Positions 51,322 to 59,953 of a DNA stretch of 64,000 nucleotides are shown here, one piece after another. Under the pieces are notes generated by a model, which did no database searches, had not been told where the DNA came from, and was given only the letters and a program-made list of their open reading frames with translations. The position numbers and the translations under genes are program-made. The first letter of the stretch is position 1. Each line of letters begins with the position of its first letter. Source of the DNA: Methylomarinum sp965277025 (lineage in GTDB: Bacteria > Pseudomonadota > Gammaproteobacteria > Methylococcales > Methylomonadaceae); NCBI GenBank assembly GCA_965277025.1, contig OZ255706.1:1364001-1428000 (forward strand), in the 5' to 3' direction.

Positions 51322-52005
51322 TCAGCGATTCTCTGAAGCTAGCCGGGACAGATGCTGTTCCAGTTGGCTCAACCGTTCCGGCGTGCCTATATCCATCCAG
51401 AAGCCTGAATAGTGTTCGCCGGTGATTTGTTTTTCAGGCATAACGCTCCGCAAAACCGGACCGAGCTTTAATGGCTCTGCAGGCAGGTTTTTAAATAATG
51501 CCGGATTGAATACACCGATACCGCTGTAGGTCAGTTTGTTGGCTCCATGCGCCAATAAAACCCCGTCATCGCTTAAATGAAAATCCCCTTCCGGGTGATG
51601 GGGCGGGTTGAGCATCATGATCAAGTGGGCCTTTTTGACTGGAACAGTCTGTAATCTGGTCAAAGGATAATCACAAGCGATATCGCCGTTAATCAGCAAA
51701 AAAGGCTGATCGCCCAACAAGGATAAGGCATGGATGATGCCGCCGGCTGTTTCCAGTGCGCATTCACCTTCATCCGAATAGACAATGCGGCAATCGAACT
51801 GGCGTCCATCGCCCAGATAATCACGGATCTGATCGCCCCAGTATGACAGATTGATGACTATATCATCAAACCCCGCCGCCACCAGTTTTTCAATACTGTG
51901 TTGAATCAGGGGTTTGCCAGCCGCTTTCAACAAAGGTTTGGGGGTGCTGTCGGTCAAGGGTCGCATGCGCTCGCCGCGGCCTGCGGCCAGGATCATTGCT
52001 TTCAT
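51322..52005 (-). CDS. murU: N-acetylmuramate alpha-1-phosphate uridylyltransferase MurU
   Basis: A 227-residue nucleotidyltransferase of the peptidoglycan recycling bypass. The N-terminal signature is MKAMILAAGRGERMRPLTDS with TPKPLLKAAGKPLIQ; the metal site is LLINGDIACDYPL; YTYSGIGVFNP-like LTYSGIGVFNPALFKNLP and FWMDIGTPERLSQLEQHL close the protein. It overlaps amgK by 4 bp, the same pair as in pseudomonads, where it confers fosfomycin tolerance. Intact. Confidence 0.92.
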   Translation of the reverse strand: MKAMILAAGRGERMRPLTDSTPKPLLKAAGKPLIQHSIEKLVAAGFDDIVINLSYWGDQIRDYLGDGRQFDCRIVYSDEGECALETAGGIIHALSLLGDQPFLLINGDIACDYPLTRLQTVPVKKAHLIMMLNPPHHPEGDFHLSDDGVLLAHGANKLTYSGIGVFNPALFKNLPAEPLKLGPVLRSVMPEKQITGEHYSGFWMDIGTPERLSQLEQHLSRLASENR

Positions 52006-53006
52006 GATTGTATTTGTTGATAACGGGGTAAAATCTGCTCGTTTAGATAATGGTTGAATTCACGCAAGGCCGGATAACTTGTACAGACCTGTTGAATATA
52101 TTCCAATGTGCGTGGAATATCCGCCAGATAGCCGGGTTTGTTATCACGGTAGTTCAGCCTGCTGAAAATACCGATGGCTTTCAGATGACGCTGCATTCCC
52201 ATCAGGTCGAACCAGCGTTTGAACGTCATCCAGGGAGCGTCGATCAGGCCGGCAGACAACAGGCGTTGATAGTATTGATTCAGCCAGTCATCAACCAGCT
52301 CTTCCGGCCATTGAATATAACAATCACGCAGTAACGAAACCAGGTCGTAAGTAACCGGGCCTTTCACGGCATCCTGAAAGTCGATGACGGCGGGATTGTT
52401 GTCTTCGACAATCATCAGATTGCGGCTATGGAAATCCCGATGGACAAAAAAAACCGGCTGCGCCAGTGCAGAATCAATCAATAGCTTGTTCAGCGATTGC
52501 TGTAGCGCCAAAGGCATGGATAAACCGCAATGCCGTTCAATAAACCACTGATAAAAGATGTCGAGTTCTTTTGTCAGTAATGCTTCATCATAAACGGGCA
52601 AAGGCACGTGTGCGGCAGGCAAACGGCTTTGTATTTTAAGCAGACAGTCCAGGGCCGATTGATACAGATTTTCAGCCGATTGCTCGTTTATCAGGTCAAG
52701 AAAAGTGTTTTCTCCCAAGTCTTCCAGCAGCAAAAAACCTTCAGTTAACTGTTGCGCCAGTATTTCCGGGCTGTGAATACCGGCTTGTTGCAATAGACGG
52801 GCAATGGCAATGAAGGGGCGGAGATTTTCGCTCACAGGTGGCGCATCCATGACGATATGTTGGCCGGCTGTATGCTGGACTCTAAAATAACGCCGGAAAC
52901 TGGCGTCTTCAGAAGCAGGTTGAAACTGCGTGATGGAAAGACTCACGTCGTTTTGTAGCCAGTTTTTGATTGCTTCGATGCGTTTGTCGCCAGTCTCGTC
53001 GGACAT
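52002..53006 (-). CDS. amgK: N-acetylmuramate/N-acetylglucosamine kinase AmgK
   Basis: A 334-residue aminoglycoside-phosphotransferase-fold kinase. ASEDASFRRYFRVQHTAGQH is the nucleotide-binding start; FLLLEDLGENTFLDLI the hinge; VFFVHRDFHSRNLMIVEDNN the catalytic Brenner motif (HxDxxxxN) and PAVIDFQDAVKGPVTYDLVS the metal site. It phosphorylates MurNAc at C1 for MurU. It is divergently oriented from lptD with 91 bp between starts. Confidence 0.92.
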   Translation of the reverse strand: MSDETGDKRIEAIKNWLQNDVSLSITQFQPASEDASFRRYFRVQHTAGQHIVMDAPPVSENLRPFIAIARLLQQAGIHSPEILAQQLTEGFLLLEDLGENTFLDLINEQSAENLYQSALDCLLKIQSRLPAAHVPLPVYDEALLTKELDIFYQWFIERHCGLSMPLALQQSLNKLLIDSALAQPVFFVHRDFHSRNLMIVEDNNPAVIDFQDAVKGPVTYDLVSLLRDCYIQWPEELVDDWLNQYYQRLLSAGLIDAPWMTFKRWFDLMGMQRHLKAIGIFSRLNYRDNKPGYLADIPRTLEYIQQVCTSYPALREFNHYLNEQILPRYQQIQS

Positions 53007-53097
53007 TTATATCTTTATCGCTTTAAACTAAGGTAAAATACAACCTGTCATTCTATTCTATTTTTATCATTTAGCGCCACAAAGCCAGCCTTAACAC

Positions 53098-55722
53098 ATG
53101 CCATTTCGTTTGTTTATTTTCCTGTTTTGCTTGTTAATCAGCCAATGGATTGCCGCCGATAGCAATGTATGGAATTGTGAACAAGGCATGGATGGCGAGT
53201 GGGTCTGTCATGGGGAGGATGCTGAGCAACAAACGCCTGAAATGATGCCTCAGAGTAAGCCTGATGAGATCATGGAAGCGCTACCGGAGATAAAACCTGC
53301 CACAGAAAAGCTACCTGTCGCTACAGCCAAAAACGAATTCAAACCGGTATATCATAAGCCACCTGGCCTGGTGAACCGGCGTCCTGGTTGGACCTGTAAG
53401 AACGGTGAAGACGATACCTGGACCTGTAGTCTGGTTGGCCCGGATCCAAAAGGCAAGGCGCGGGTGGTTGATAACGAAGGCGTCAGAACTGGCTGGTTCA
53501 AGCCTGCCTATGACTTCCGTCAGGAAGAAATCTTCAAGACTTTGCAGACGCTCTTGCCCTATGATCCCTGGATGAATTGCCAGAGCAGCAGGCCGGTCGA
53601 ACGAATGAGCAAAAAAGTGCAGCGAAAAGATGTGCCAATGGATGTTCATGCCGATTATTCGGAAGTGTTTGACAAAGAAGTGACGACATTTTATGGCAAT
53701 GTCGATCTGGTGCGGGCAGACCAGCATATTCAGGCAGATATGGCCAGTTATGACAGTGTTTCGGAAATATTGGACGCTCAAGGCAATGTTTATTATCGGG
53801 AACAGGAGCTGGCCTTGTTTAGTGATTCGATCAACTTGAATCTGAAAACCGATGAAGGGCGTTTGCGACATACCTTGTTCATTTCACCTTCCGGCCCGAT
53901 TCGTGGTGCGGCCGATGTGGTCTATCGGGATAACAAGTTTCTATCCCGTTATACCGAAGCCTCCTTTACCAGTTGCAGGCCGGGTAACCAGGATTGGGTA
54001 ATCCACGCCGAACGTTTGAAAATGAACAAAAAAACCGGGCAAGGAGCGGCGAAAAATGCCTGGCTGGAGTTTAAAGGGCTGCCTGTTCTATATACGCCTT
54101 ATATTTCATTTCCGCTGGATAACAGGCGCTTGTCCGGCTTGTTGACGCCGACTTTTGGCAGTAACGACAAAAATGGTCTGGATATAGAAGTTCCTTACTA
54201 CTGGAACATCGCACCGAATTACGATATGACTATCACACCGCGCTATATGGGGCGCAGGGGCGGCATGTTGCGCACCAATTTTCGTTTCCTGACCCATTGG
54301 ACCAAAGGTGGCGTCAAACTGGAATTTGTTCCATACGATCGTTTACGCGACAAGCCACGTTACGCGGGTGGTTTCAAAGCCAAATCGACATTTATGCCGG
54401 GGCTGAGTTCGAATATCGATTTGAACTATGTGTCAGACAAAGATTATTTCAATGACCTGAACAATGCGCTGGGATTTTCCAATACCCGGCAATTACGCAG
54501 TTACGCCGATATCCAATACCGTCCGCTAGACTGGATGACCCTGGTTGCGCGGGCGGAAAATTATCAGACTATCGACAGAAGCATTGCAGATTCGTCCAAG
54601 CCGTATCAAAAATTACCGCAGATTGAATTGAATCTCAAACATGAATTTGAAAACTGGCCGCTGGTGTTGTCGATGCGTAATCAATACACTTATTTTCATC
54701 AAAATGCGCGCATCAGTGGACAAAGGATTCATTTACAGCCTTCGGTCAGTTTTCCCTGGCGAAATAACAGCAGCTTTGTCAAGCCTAAAATAAGTCTGGC
54801 CTATACGAACTATTTGCTGGATAACCAGTCTCCAGGACAAAGAAAAAATATTACCCGGGTCGTGCCAATCTCCTCAGTGGATAGTGGTTTGTTCTTTGAA
54901 CGGCCTTTTGAGTTGGGAAAAACCCGTCTGCTGCATACATTGGAACCCAGGTTGTTTTATTTATATATTCCAAAAGTGAATCAAGCCGATATTCCATTGT
55001 TTGATACTTCTCTCTATGATTTTAATTTCAATAGTATGTTTAGAGAAAACCGTTTCAATGGCCCTGACCGTATTCAGGATGCCAATCAGGTGACCGTGGC
55101 ATTGACTAGCAGGTTGTTGAATGAAGATACAGGAAGGGAATATCTTAAACTCAATATTGGTGAAATTTTTTATTTCAAGGACCGGGAGGTAGTGCTGAGT
55201 GGTGCGCCGGAAACAGCTTCACTCTCCAATCTGGTTGCCGGGCTTAGTGGGCAGTTTAGCGACCACCTGTCTGCCGCTTCCGATGTACAATGGAATCCGG
55301 ATTCTGGTAAGTTTACTCGTTTCAGTAGTACGATTCGCTATCGGGATTTGCCTGGAAAAGTCATCAATTTGGGGTATCGCTATAGACGAGATAATCCTTT
55401 GAGTCCGGCGACCATCGAGCAAAGTGATTTTTCCTTCAAATGGCCATTGCTGGATAATTGGTACGCCGTTGGGCGTTGGCAGTATTCCATCAGATTTGGT
55501 AAAACGGTGGAAAGTTTTCTGGGGCTTGAAAAAGAAAGCTGTTGCTGGCGGTTCCGCGTGATTGGTCGGCAATTTTTGAATAATGTTAGTAACTCGACCG
55601 ATGCGACTCAGGATTACGCCGTTTTTGTTCAACTCGAGCTGAAAGGCCTGACCAGTTTTGGCGACAAGGTTGATCAATTCCTGGAAAGGAATTTGGCCGG
55701 TTACAGAAAACCAGAAAGATAA
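53098..55722 (+). CDS. lptD: LPS-assembly outer-membrane protein LptD
   Basis: An 874-residue protein. A signal peptide (MPFRLFIFLFCLLISQWIAA, about 1-20) is followed by two copies of a short W-x-C-x-x-G-x-D-x-x-W-x-C motif (WNCEQGMDGEWVC at about 25 and WTCKNGEDDTWTC at about 99). An OstA/LptA-like beta-jellyroll runs at about 180-300 (VHADYSEVFDKEVTTFYGN), then the barrel domain to the end, with the conserved C-terminal ESCCWRFRVIGRQF. With LptE it inserts lipopolysaccharide. It is followed after 1 bp by surA, the classical order. Confidence 0.95.
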   Translation: MPFRLFIFLFCLLISQWIAADSNVWNCEQGMDGEWVCHGEDAEQQTPEMMPQSKPDEIMEALPEIKPATEKLPVATAKNEFKPVYHKPPGLVNRRPGWTCKNGEDDTWTCSLVGPDPKGKARVVDNEGVRTGWFKPAYDFRQEEIFKTLQTLLPYDPWMNCQSSRPVERMSKKVQRKDVPMDVHADYSEVFDKEVTTFYGNVDLVRADQHIQADMASYDSVSEILDAQGNVYYREQELALFSDSINLNLKTDEGRLRHTLFISPSGPIRGAADVVYRDNKFLSRYTEASFTSCRPGNQDWVIHAERLKMNKKTGQGAAKNAWLEFKGLPVLYTPYISFPLDNRRLSGLLTPTFGSNDKNGLDIEVPYYWNIAPNYDMTITPRYMGRRGGMLRTNFRFLTHWTKGGVKLEFVPYDRLRDKPRYAGGFKAKSTFMPGLSSNIDLNYVSDKDYFNDLNNALGFSNTRQLRSYADIQYRPLDWMTLVARAENYQTIDRSIADSSKPYQKLPQIELNLKHEFENWPLVLSMRNQYTYFHQNARISGQRIHLQPSVSFPWRNNSSFVKPKISLAYTNYLLDNQSPGQRKNITRVVPISSVDSGLFFERPFELGKTRLLHTLEPRLFYLYIPKVNQADIPLFDTSLYDFNFNSMFRENRFNGPDRIQDANQVTVALTSRLLNEDTGREYLKLNIGEIFYFKDREVVLSGAPETASLSNLVAGLSGQFSDHLSAASDVQWNPDSGKFTRFSSTIRYRDLPGKVINLGYRYRRDNPLSPATIEQSDFSFKWPLLDNWYAVGRWQYSIRFGKTVESFLGLEKESCCWRFRVIGRQFLNNVSNSTDATQDYAVFVQLELKGLTSFGDKVDQFLERNLAGYRKPER

Positions 55723-55723
55723 A

Positions 55724-57013
55724 ATGTTGAAAAAAATTATAGTACCGTTGTTTTTATTGCTTGTGTTGTTTCAGACAGAGATGGTTCAGGCGGCTTTGCT
55801 GGACAGAATTGTCGCTGTTGTTGAAGATGATGTCATTCTCGACAGTGAACTCACCAGGGAAACCAATACCATCAAACAAAGGCTGCAAGAAAACAAGGTC
55901 ATGATGCCGCCAGATTTTATTTTGCGCAAACAAGTTCTGGAACGGCTGATTCTGGAGAAGTTGCAATTACAGCGGGCCAAACAAATCGGTATTCATGTCA
56001 GCGATGAAATGGTGCGTAACGCCATTACCGATATTGCCGCCAGAAATGGATTGTCAGTCGAACAGTTTCGCCAACAACTGGAAAGTCAGGGCATAAATTT
56101 TGCCGCTTTTCAGGATTCCATTCGAAAAGAAATGATTATCAATCACCTCAGGGCGCGTGAGATTGGATCAAGGATCAAGGTGACTGATAGAGAATTGGCG
56201 CATTTTCTGGAGACTCAAGGCGATATCGGTAAAGAAAAAGCACGTTATCGACTAGGCCATATTCTGATTGCCGTTTCTGAAGCAGCCTCCTCAACGGCTA
56301 TACAAAAAGCGCTGGATAAAGCCCGGCGCTTTGTCAAGGAATTAAGGCAGGGCGCTGATTTCAAACAAAAAGCGATATCTGTGTCTGATGGCGGGAACGC
56401 CTTGCATGGGGGGGATTTGGGCTGGCGTACTATGAGTCAGATTCCAACCTTGTTTGTCGATGTCGTCAGTAAAATGCAAAAAGGTGATGTTTCCGATCCG
56501 ATACGTAGTCCCAGTGGATTTCATATTATTAAAATTTTGGATATGAAAGGCCTGGACAAACATGTGATCACCAAAACCAAGGTTCGCCATATTCTGATCA
56601 AAACCAATGAATTGATCAATGACGAAGAAGCGCAAAAACGCTTGCGCGCCTTGAAAGAGCGGATTGGGGATGGCGATGATTTCGCAGCTTTAGCCAGAGC
56701 GCATTCCGATGACAAAGGCTCTGCCATCAAGGGGGGTGATTTGAGCTGGGTCGTACCCGGCGTACTGGTGCCACCATTCGAGGCGGCAATGAACCGTTTG
56801 AAAATCGGTGAAATCAGCGAGCCGGTACAAACCCAGTTCGGCTGGCATATTATTCAGGTATTAGATCGTAAACAGCAAGATGACAGCCTGGAATTCAAAA
56901 AGAACAAAGTCAGAGAAGAAATTCGCAAACAAAAAATGGATGAAGAAACGGAATTATGGCTCAGGCGCTTACGTGATGAAGCATTTGTTGAAATTTATCT
57001 GGATAGAATTTAA
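55724..57013 (+). CDS. surA: Periplasmic chaperone/peptidyl-prolyl isomerase SurA
   Basis: A 429-residue protein from the ATG at 55724; the called upstream start at 55658 lies inside lptD. The signal peptide (to about residue 22) ends at VQA-ALL. The N-domain begins LDRIVAVVEDDVILDSEL; there are two parvulin PPIC domains (about 178-280, with SDGGNALHGGDLGWRTM, and 290-390, with KGSAIKGGDLSWVVPG); the C-terminal helix returns to the N-domain. Folds outer-membrane proteins including LptD. Intact. Confidence 0.95.
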   Translation: MLKKIIVPLFLLLVLFQTEMVQAALLDRIVAVVEDDVILDSELTRETNTIKQRLQENKVMMPPDFILRKQVLERLILEKLQLQRAKQIGIHVSDEMVRNAITDIAARNGLSVEQFRQQLESQGINFAAFQDSIRKEMIINHLRAREIGSRIKVTDRELAHFLETQGDIGKEKARYRLGHILIAVSEAASSTAIQKALDKARRFVKELRQGADFKQKAISVSDGGNALHGGDLGWRTMSQIPTLFVDVVSKMQKGDVSDPIRSPSGFHIIKILDMKGLDKHVITKTKVRHILIKTNELINDEEAQKRLRALKERIGDGDDFAALARAHSDDKGSAIKGGDLSWVVPGVLVPPFEAAMNRLKIGEISEPVQTQFGWHIIQVLDRKQQDDSLEFKKNKVREEIRKQKMDEETELWLRRLRDEAFVEIYLDRI

Positions 57014-57025
57014 CGGAATAACAGA

Positions 57026-57562
57026 ATGCAACAAGCCCGAAGCAAAAAACAGCAGAAATTTAAAAAAAGGTTGGAAAATATCCTCAAACGAGAGGACTTG
57101 AAGCAGCAGCATGAATTTCTGGATCAGCTTCAACAAGAAATGGATATATCATTGCAGCAATGTGCGGCCGCCTTGATGTATCTGGCGCAACCCAATCTGT
57201 TCCAGGCATCGAATCGACCAGGCGATGGCAAAGAAAAAAAGCGACAAATCGAGATTCCTGCCGTTGCACCGGCACTGCCTAAATCGGTTCGTTATCGTAT
57301 CGAAGTCGGTCAGAAACATGAGGTCAGCCGTGAGGAGATTGAACAACTGCTGGTGCAGGAATCAGGCGTGGACATCAAGCGCATTACTCGAGTCGACATT
57401 AAACAGCATTACACCATCATAGAATTACCAGATGGCATGCCGGCCGACATTTTTCAGCTTTTGAGTGAATCAGAAATACGAAGCCAGAAATTATGCCTGA
57501 AGCGCTTGAAACCACAAAGGCGGTATCGTCGTTATCGGCGGCAAGGCGTTTCCCTAGAATAA
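57026..57562 (+). CDS. Stand-alone DbpA-type RNA-binding-domain protein
   Basis: A 178-residue basic protein. Residues 1-60 (KFKKRLENILKREDLKQQHE, then MDISLQQCAAALMYLAQ) resemble the linker that follows the helicase core in DeaD/CsdA-type DEAD-box RNA helicases. Residues about 92-165 (VRYRIEVGQKHEVSREEIEQ, VDIKRITRVDIKQHYTIIEL, PDGMPADIFQLL) match the DbpA RNA-binding fold. An Arg-rich tail follows (RRYRRYRRQG). No helicase motifs are present anywhere nearby, so this is either a true single-domain relative or a helicase remnant. It follows surA by 12 bp, likely in the same transcript. Confidence 0.65.
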   Translation: MQQARSKKQQKFKKRLENILKREDLKQQHEFLDQLQQEMDISLQQCAAALMYLAQPNLFQASNRPGDGKEKKRQIEIPAVAPALPKSVRYRIEVGQKHEVSREEIEQLLVQESGVDIKRITRVDIKQHYTIIELPDGMPADIFQLLSESEIRSQKLCLKRLKPQRRYRRYRRQGVSLE

Positions 57563-57601
57563 AGGGGAATAAGGATCTGCCAAGCTATTGATTTTGTAAG
57601 T

Positions 57602-57626
57602 AACGTGGAAATCGCATTTCCACGTT
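57602..57626. terminator. Perfect hairpin after the DbpA-domain gene
   Basis: AACGTGGAAAT-CGC-ATTTCCACGTT is an 11-bp perfect stem. It lacks a T-run, so it is a weak terminator or REP-like element. A second, shorter inverted repeat, ACAAATC...GATTTGT, follows at about 57638-57654. Confidence 0.45.
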
Positions 57627-57727
57627 GCGTTCACTGACAAATCAAAGATGATTTGTGCAGCGACCCCCCCTAAGCCCAGCAAAAAAATAAGTGGTGTGGA
57701 TTGTGAGTCTAATTCATACTAAAATAC

Positions 57728-57756
57728 TTGGTTATTTTAATGACCTAAGGTATCCT
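57728..57756 (+). promoter_or_regulatory. Putative sigma-70 promoter of apbC
   Basis: TTGGTT (57728-57733) and TATCCT (57751-57756) are 17 bp apart, 37 bp before the start codon, which has AAAGGAG 6 bp upstream. Confidence 0.45.
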
Positions 57757-57792
57757 GTTTTACCAATAATCTGTTTTTAAAAAGGAGTTCTT

Positions 57793-58884
57793 ATGACGGC
57801 TGTCAATTCTACTGAGGTGGAAAATCAGTTGAAATCGCTTATTGACCCTAATACTGGCGAAGATTTCGTGACTGGAAAATCCCTGAAATCCGTTGATGTC
57901 AAAGATGGAAACGTACATGTTGATATCGAACTGGGTTATCCGGCAAAGACCGTTATTCCTCAACTTAAAAAAATGATTGAAGAAAAAATAAAGCAATTGC
58001 CGGCAGTGGAGAATATCGAGGTAAATATCCGCTCAAAAATTGTCTCCCATAGTGTTCAACAAGCATTGAAGCCATTGCCAAATGTCAAAAATATTATTGC
58101 AATTGCTTCAGGAAAAGGCGGAGTAGGGAAATCAACTACGGCTGTCAACCTGGCCTTGGCTTTAGTGGCGGAAGGAGCAAATGTTGGCATTCTTGATGCC
58201 GATATTTATGGTCCAAGCATTCCAACCATGTTGGGTTTGACGGGGTATCCCGCCAGTGAAGACGGCAAAACCATGCTGCCAAAAATTGCCTATGGCCTGC
58301 AAACCATGTCGATCGGCTATTTGATCGATGAAGATCAGCCGATGATCTGGCGGGGACCTATGGTTACCAATGCCTTGCAGCAGTTATTAAAGGATACGCA
58401 GTGGCAGGATGTGGATTATCTGATCATCGACCTGCCGCCAGGTACCGGTGACATACAATTAACCCTGGCGCAGCAGATTCCGGTCAGCGGTGCAGTGATT
58501 GTAACCACACCGCAGGATATTGCCCTGCTCGATGCGCAACGTGGGCTGGCCATGTTCAATAAAGTCAACGTGCCGGTCTTGGGTCTGGTTGAAAATATGA
58601 GCATTCATATTTGCAGCCAATGTGGTCATGAAGAAGCAATCTTTGGTGAAGGTGGCGGTCAGGCCATGGCGGAAAAAAACCAGGTCGAATTATTAGGACA
58701 ATTGCCATTGGATATCAAGATTCGCCAATATGCCGATTCAGGTCGTCCGACAGTGGTTGCCGACCCCCATAGCCGGGAAGCAGAGATCTACAAAAGTATC
58801 GCCCGGAAAATGGCGGCGAAACTGGCGCTTCGGGGCAGGGATTACAGCCACAAATTTCCCAATATTGTCATTCAAAACTCGTAG
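57793..58884 (+). CDS. apbC: Iron-sulfur cluster carrier protein ApbC/Mrp
   Basis: A 363-residue P-loop ATPase that carries Fe-S clusters to apoproteins. An N-terminal MIP18/DUF59-like domain (about 1-85) is followed by the deviant Walker A IASGKGGVGKSTTAVNLALA, DADIYGPSIPTMLG, IIDLPPGTGDIQLTLAQ, TTPQDIALLDAQRGLAMFNK and the cluster-binding CxxC in HICSQCGHEEAIFGEGGG. Full length and single-gene unit with its own promoter. Confidence 0.95.
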   Translation: MTAVNSTEVENQLKSLIDPNTGEDFVTGKSLKSVDVKDGNVHVDIELGYPAKTVIPQLKKMIEEKIKQLPAVENIEVNIRSKIVSHSVQQALKPLPNVKNIIAIASGKGGVGKSTTAVNLALALVAEGANVGILDADIYGPSIPTMLGLTGYPASEDGKTMLPKIAYGLQTMSIGYLIDEDQPMIWRGPMVTNALQQLLKDTQWQDVDYLIIDLPPGTGDIQLTLAQQIPVSGAVIVTTPQDIALLDAQRGLAMFNKVNVPVLGLVENMSIHICSQCGHEEAIFGEGGGQAMAEKNQVELLGQLPLDIKIRQYADSGRPTVVADPHSREAEIYKSIARKMAAKLALRGRDYSHKFPNIVIQNS

Positions 58885-59072
58885 ACCTTAAACAAACAGG
58901 AAATAAGCAAAACCGAATAGCGGCTACCAAGGTATAAATTTTTTGTAACCATTTGATGGATATGATTGTCTACAATCTTCTGTCATATACTTGATAAAAT
59001 TCAAAAATGACCAGAGCGTAAAGGGTAGGGCGGATTCGCTGTCAGGCAATCCGCCATTTTGCGGCGCTGCCC

Positions 59073-59132
59073 GGAATCGTAGATAAATCAGTGATTCCTG
59101 TGGCGCTAAGATGTGTCGTCAAAATCGATGGT
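59073..59132. repeat. Dispersed hairpin repeat, copy 2
   Basis: GGAATC and GATTCC form a stem (59073-59099), followed by TAAGATGTGTCGTCAAAATC, parallel to 44731-44790. It lies in the 280-bp gap between apbC and the transporter gene, where no gene is seen. An upstream inverted repeat (GGCGGATT...AATCCGCC near 59031-59053) may terminate transcription. Confidence 0.45.
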
Positions 59133-59164
59133 TGTAAACCATTGATGATTTTTTCAGCACTTTC

Positions 59165-59869
59165 TTAGATTAAATTTGGAGCCGTATTATAGATAACTGT
59201 GGCGCCCAGGCCGAAGGTTGCTATTCCTATTACAATTTGTAGGCCATTGTACAGCCAGCCAAGCCCCTGTGACGAGTATTTCAGAGGCAAAGATATAATT
59301 ACAGAAAGTACAGCCATGCCCACTATTGAGCCGGCGCCAAACAATAACATGTAAAGTAATCCGGTAGCCAGTGAGTTGACGGTTTGTAACGTTAGCATGA
59401 TCAGTGCGGCAGAACCGGCCATGCCGTGCATGAAACCGATAAAAAGTGCTCGGCGTGGGAACAATTTGCTATGTTTATGGTGATGGTTGCCTGGGGTATG
59501 ATGCGTTTCGTCAGTATGCTTGTGCGCATGGAAGTGTTTGATGCCATTGTCATGTCGATGGCTGTGAAAATGCACTTTATCGCGGCGCAATCTACGCATG
59601 ACATCGATGCCGAGTACAACCAGCATGGCGCCTACGGCAAATTCCAGCCCGGTGGCGATTCGATCCGGTATGATACTGTCGCTGAGGATGACGATGGAAC
59701 CGAACAGAAACAGGGTGATGGTATGCCCCAGCCCCCACACAGCGCCTTGTTTTATGGCATCACCCAGCGAATGGCTGGTTGTCGCCAGACTGGCGACAGC
59801 AGCAACGTGGTCGGCTTCCAGTGCATGGCGCATACCAATCAAAAATCCAATAAATAGCAGGCTTAACAT
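59165..59869 (-). CDS. High-affinity nickel/cobalt transporter (UreH/HoxN-like)
   Basis: A 234-residue membrane protein; the ATG at 59869, after GGAGAC, is the start rather than the called one at 59959. The NiCoT signature HX4DH is in RHALEADHVAAVASL. Six or so helices surround a His-rich cytoplasmic loop of about 40 residues (VHFHSHRHDNGIKHFHAHKH and on) that probably binds metal. LFIGFMHGMAGSAALIML is the second conserved motif. It imports Ni or Co, perhaps for hydrogenase or urease, none of which is in the window. An IS3 element lies 85 bp upstream. Confidence 0.85.
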   Translation of the reverse strand: MLSLLFIGFLIGMRHALEADHVAAVASLATTSHSLGDAIKQGAVWGLGHTITLFLFGSIVILSDSIIPDRIATGLEFAVGAMLVVLGIDVMRRLRRDKVHFHSHRHDNGIKHFHAHKHTDETHHTPGNHHHKHSKLFPRRALFIGFMHGMAGSAALIMLTLQTVNSLATGLLYMLLFGAGSIVGMAVLSVIISLPLKYSSQGLGWLYNGLQIVIGIATFGLGATVIYNTAPNLI

Positions 59870-59953
59870 GATGATGTCTCCTTTGTGTAAGCTGTAGTCT
59901 GTGCGCAGCAGATAGGCATAACCGATGTAGCGAGGTTTGTTCTGTTCGCTAAA

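Noticed and set aside
59426..59857. 143-codon plus frame opposite the Ni/Co transporter.
   Set aside because: Mirror of the His-rich and hydrophobic codons of the real gene; the transporter motifs are on the minus strand.
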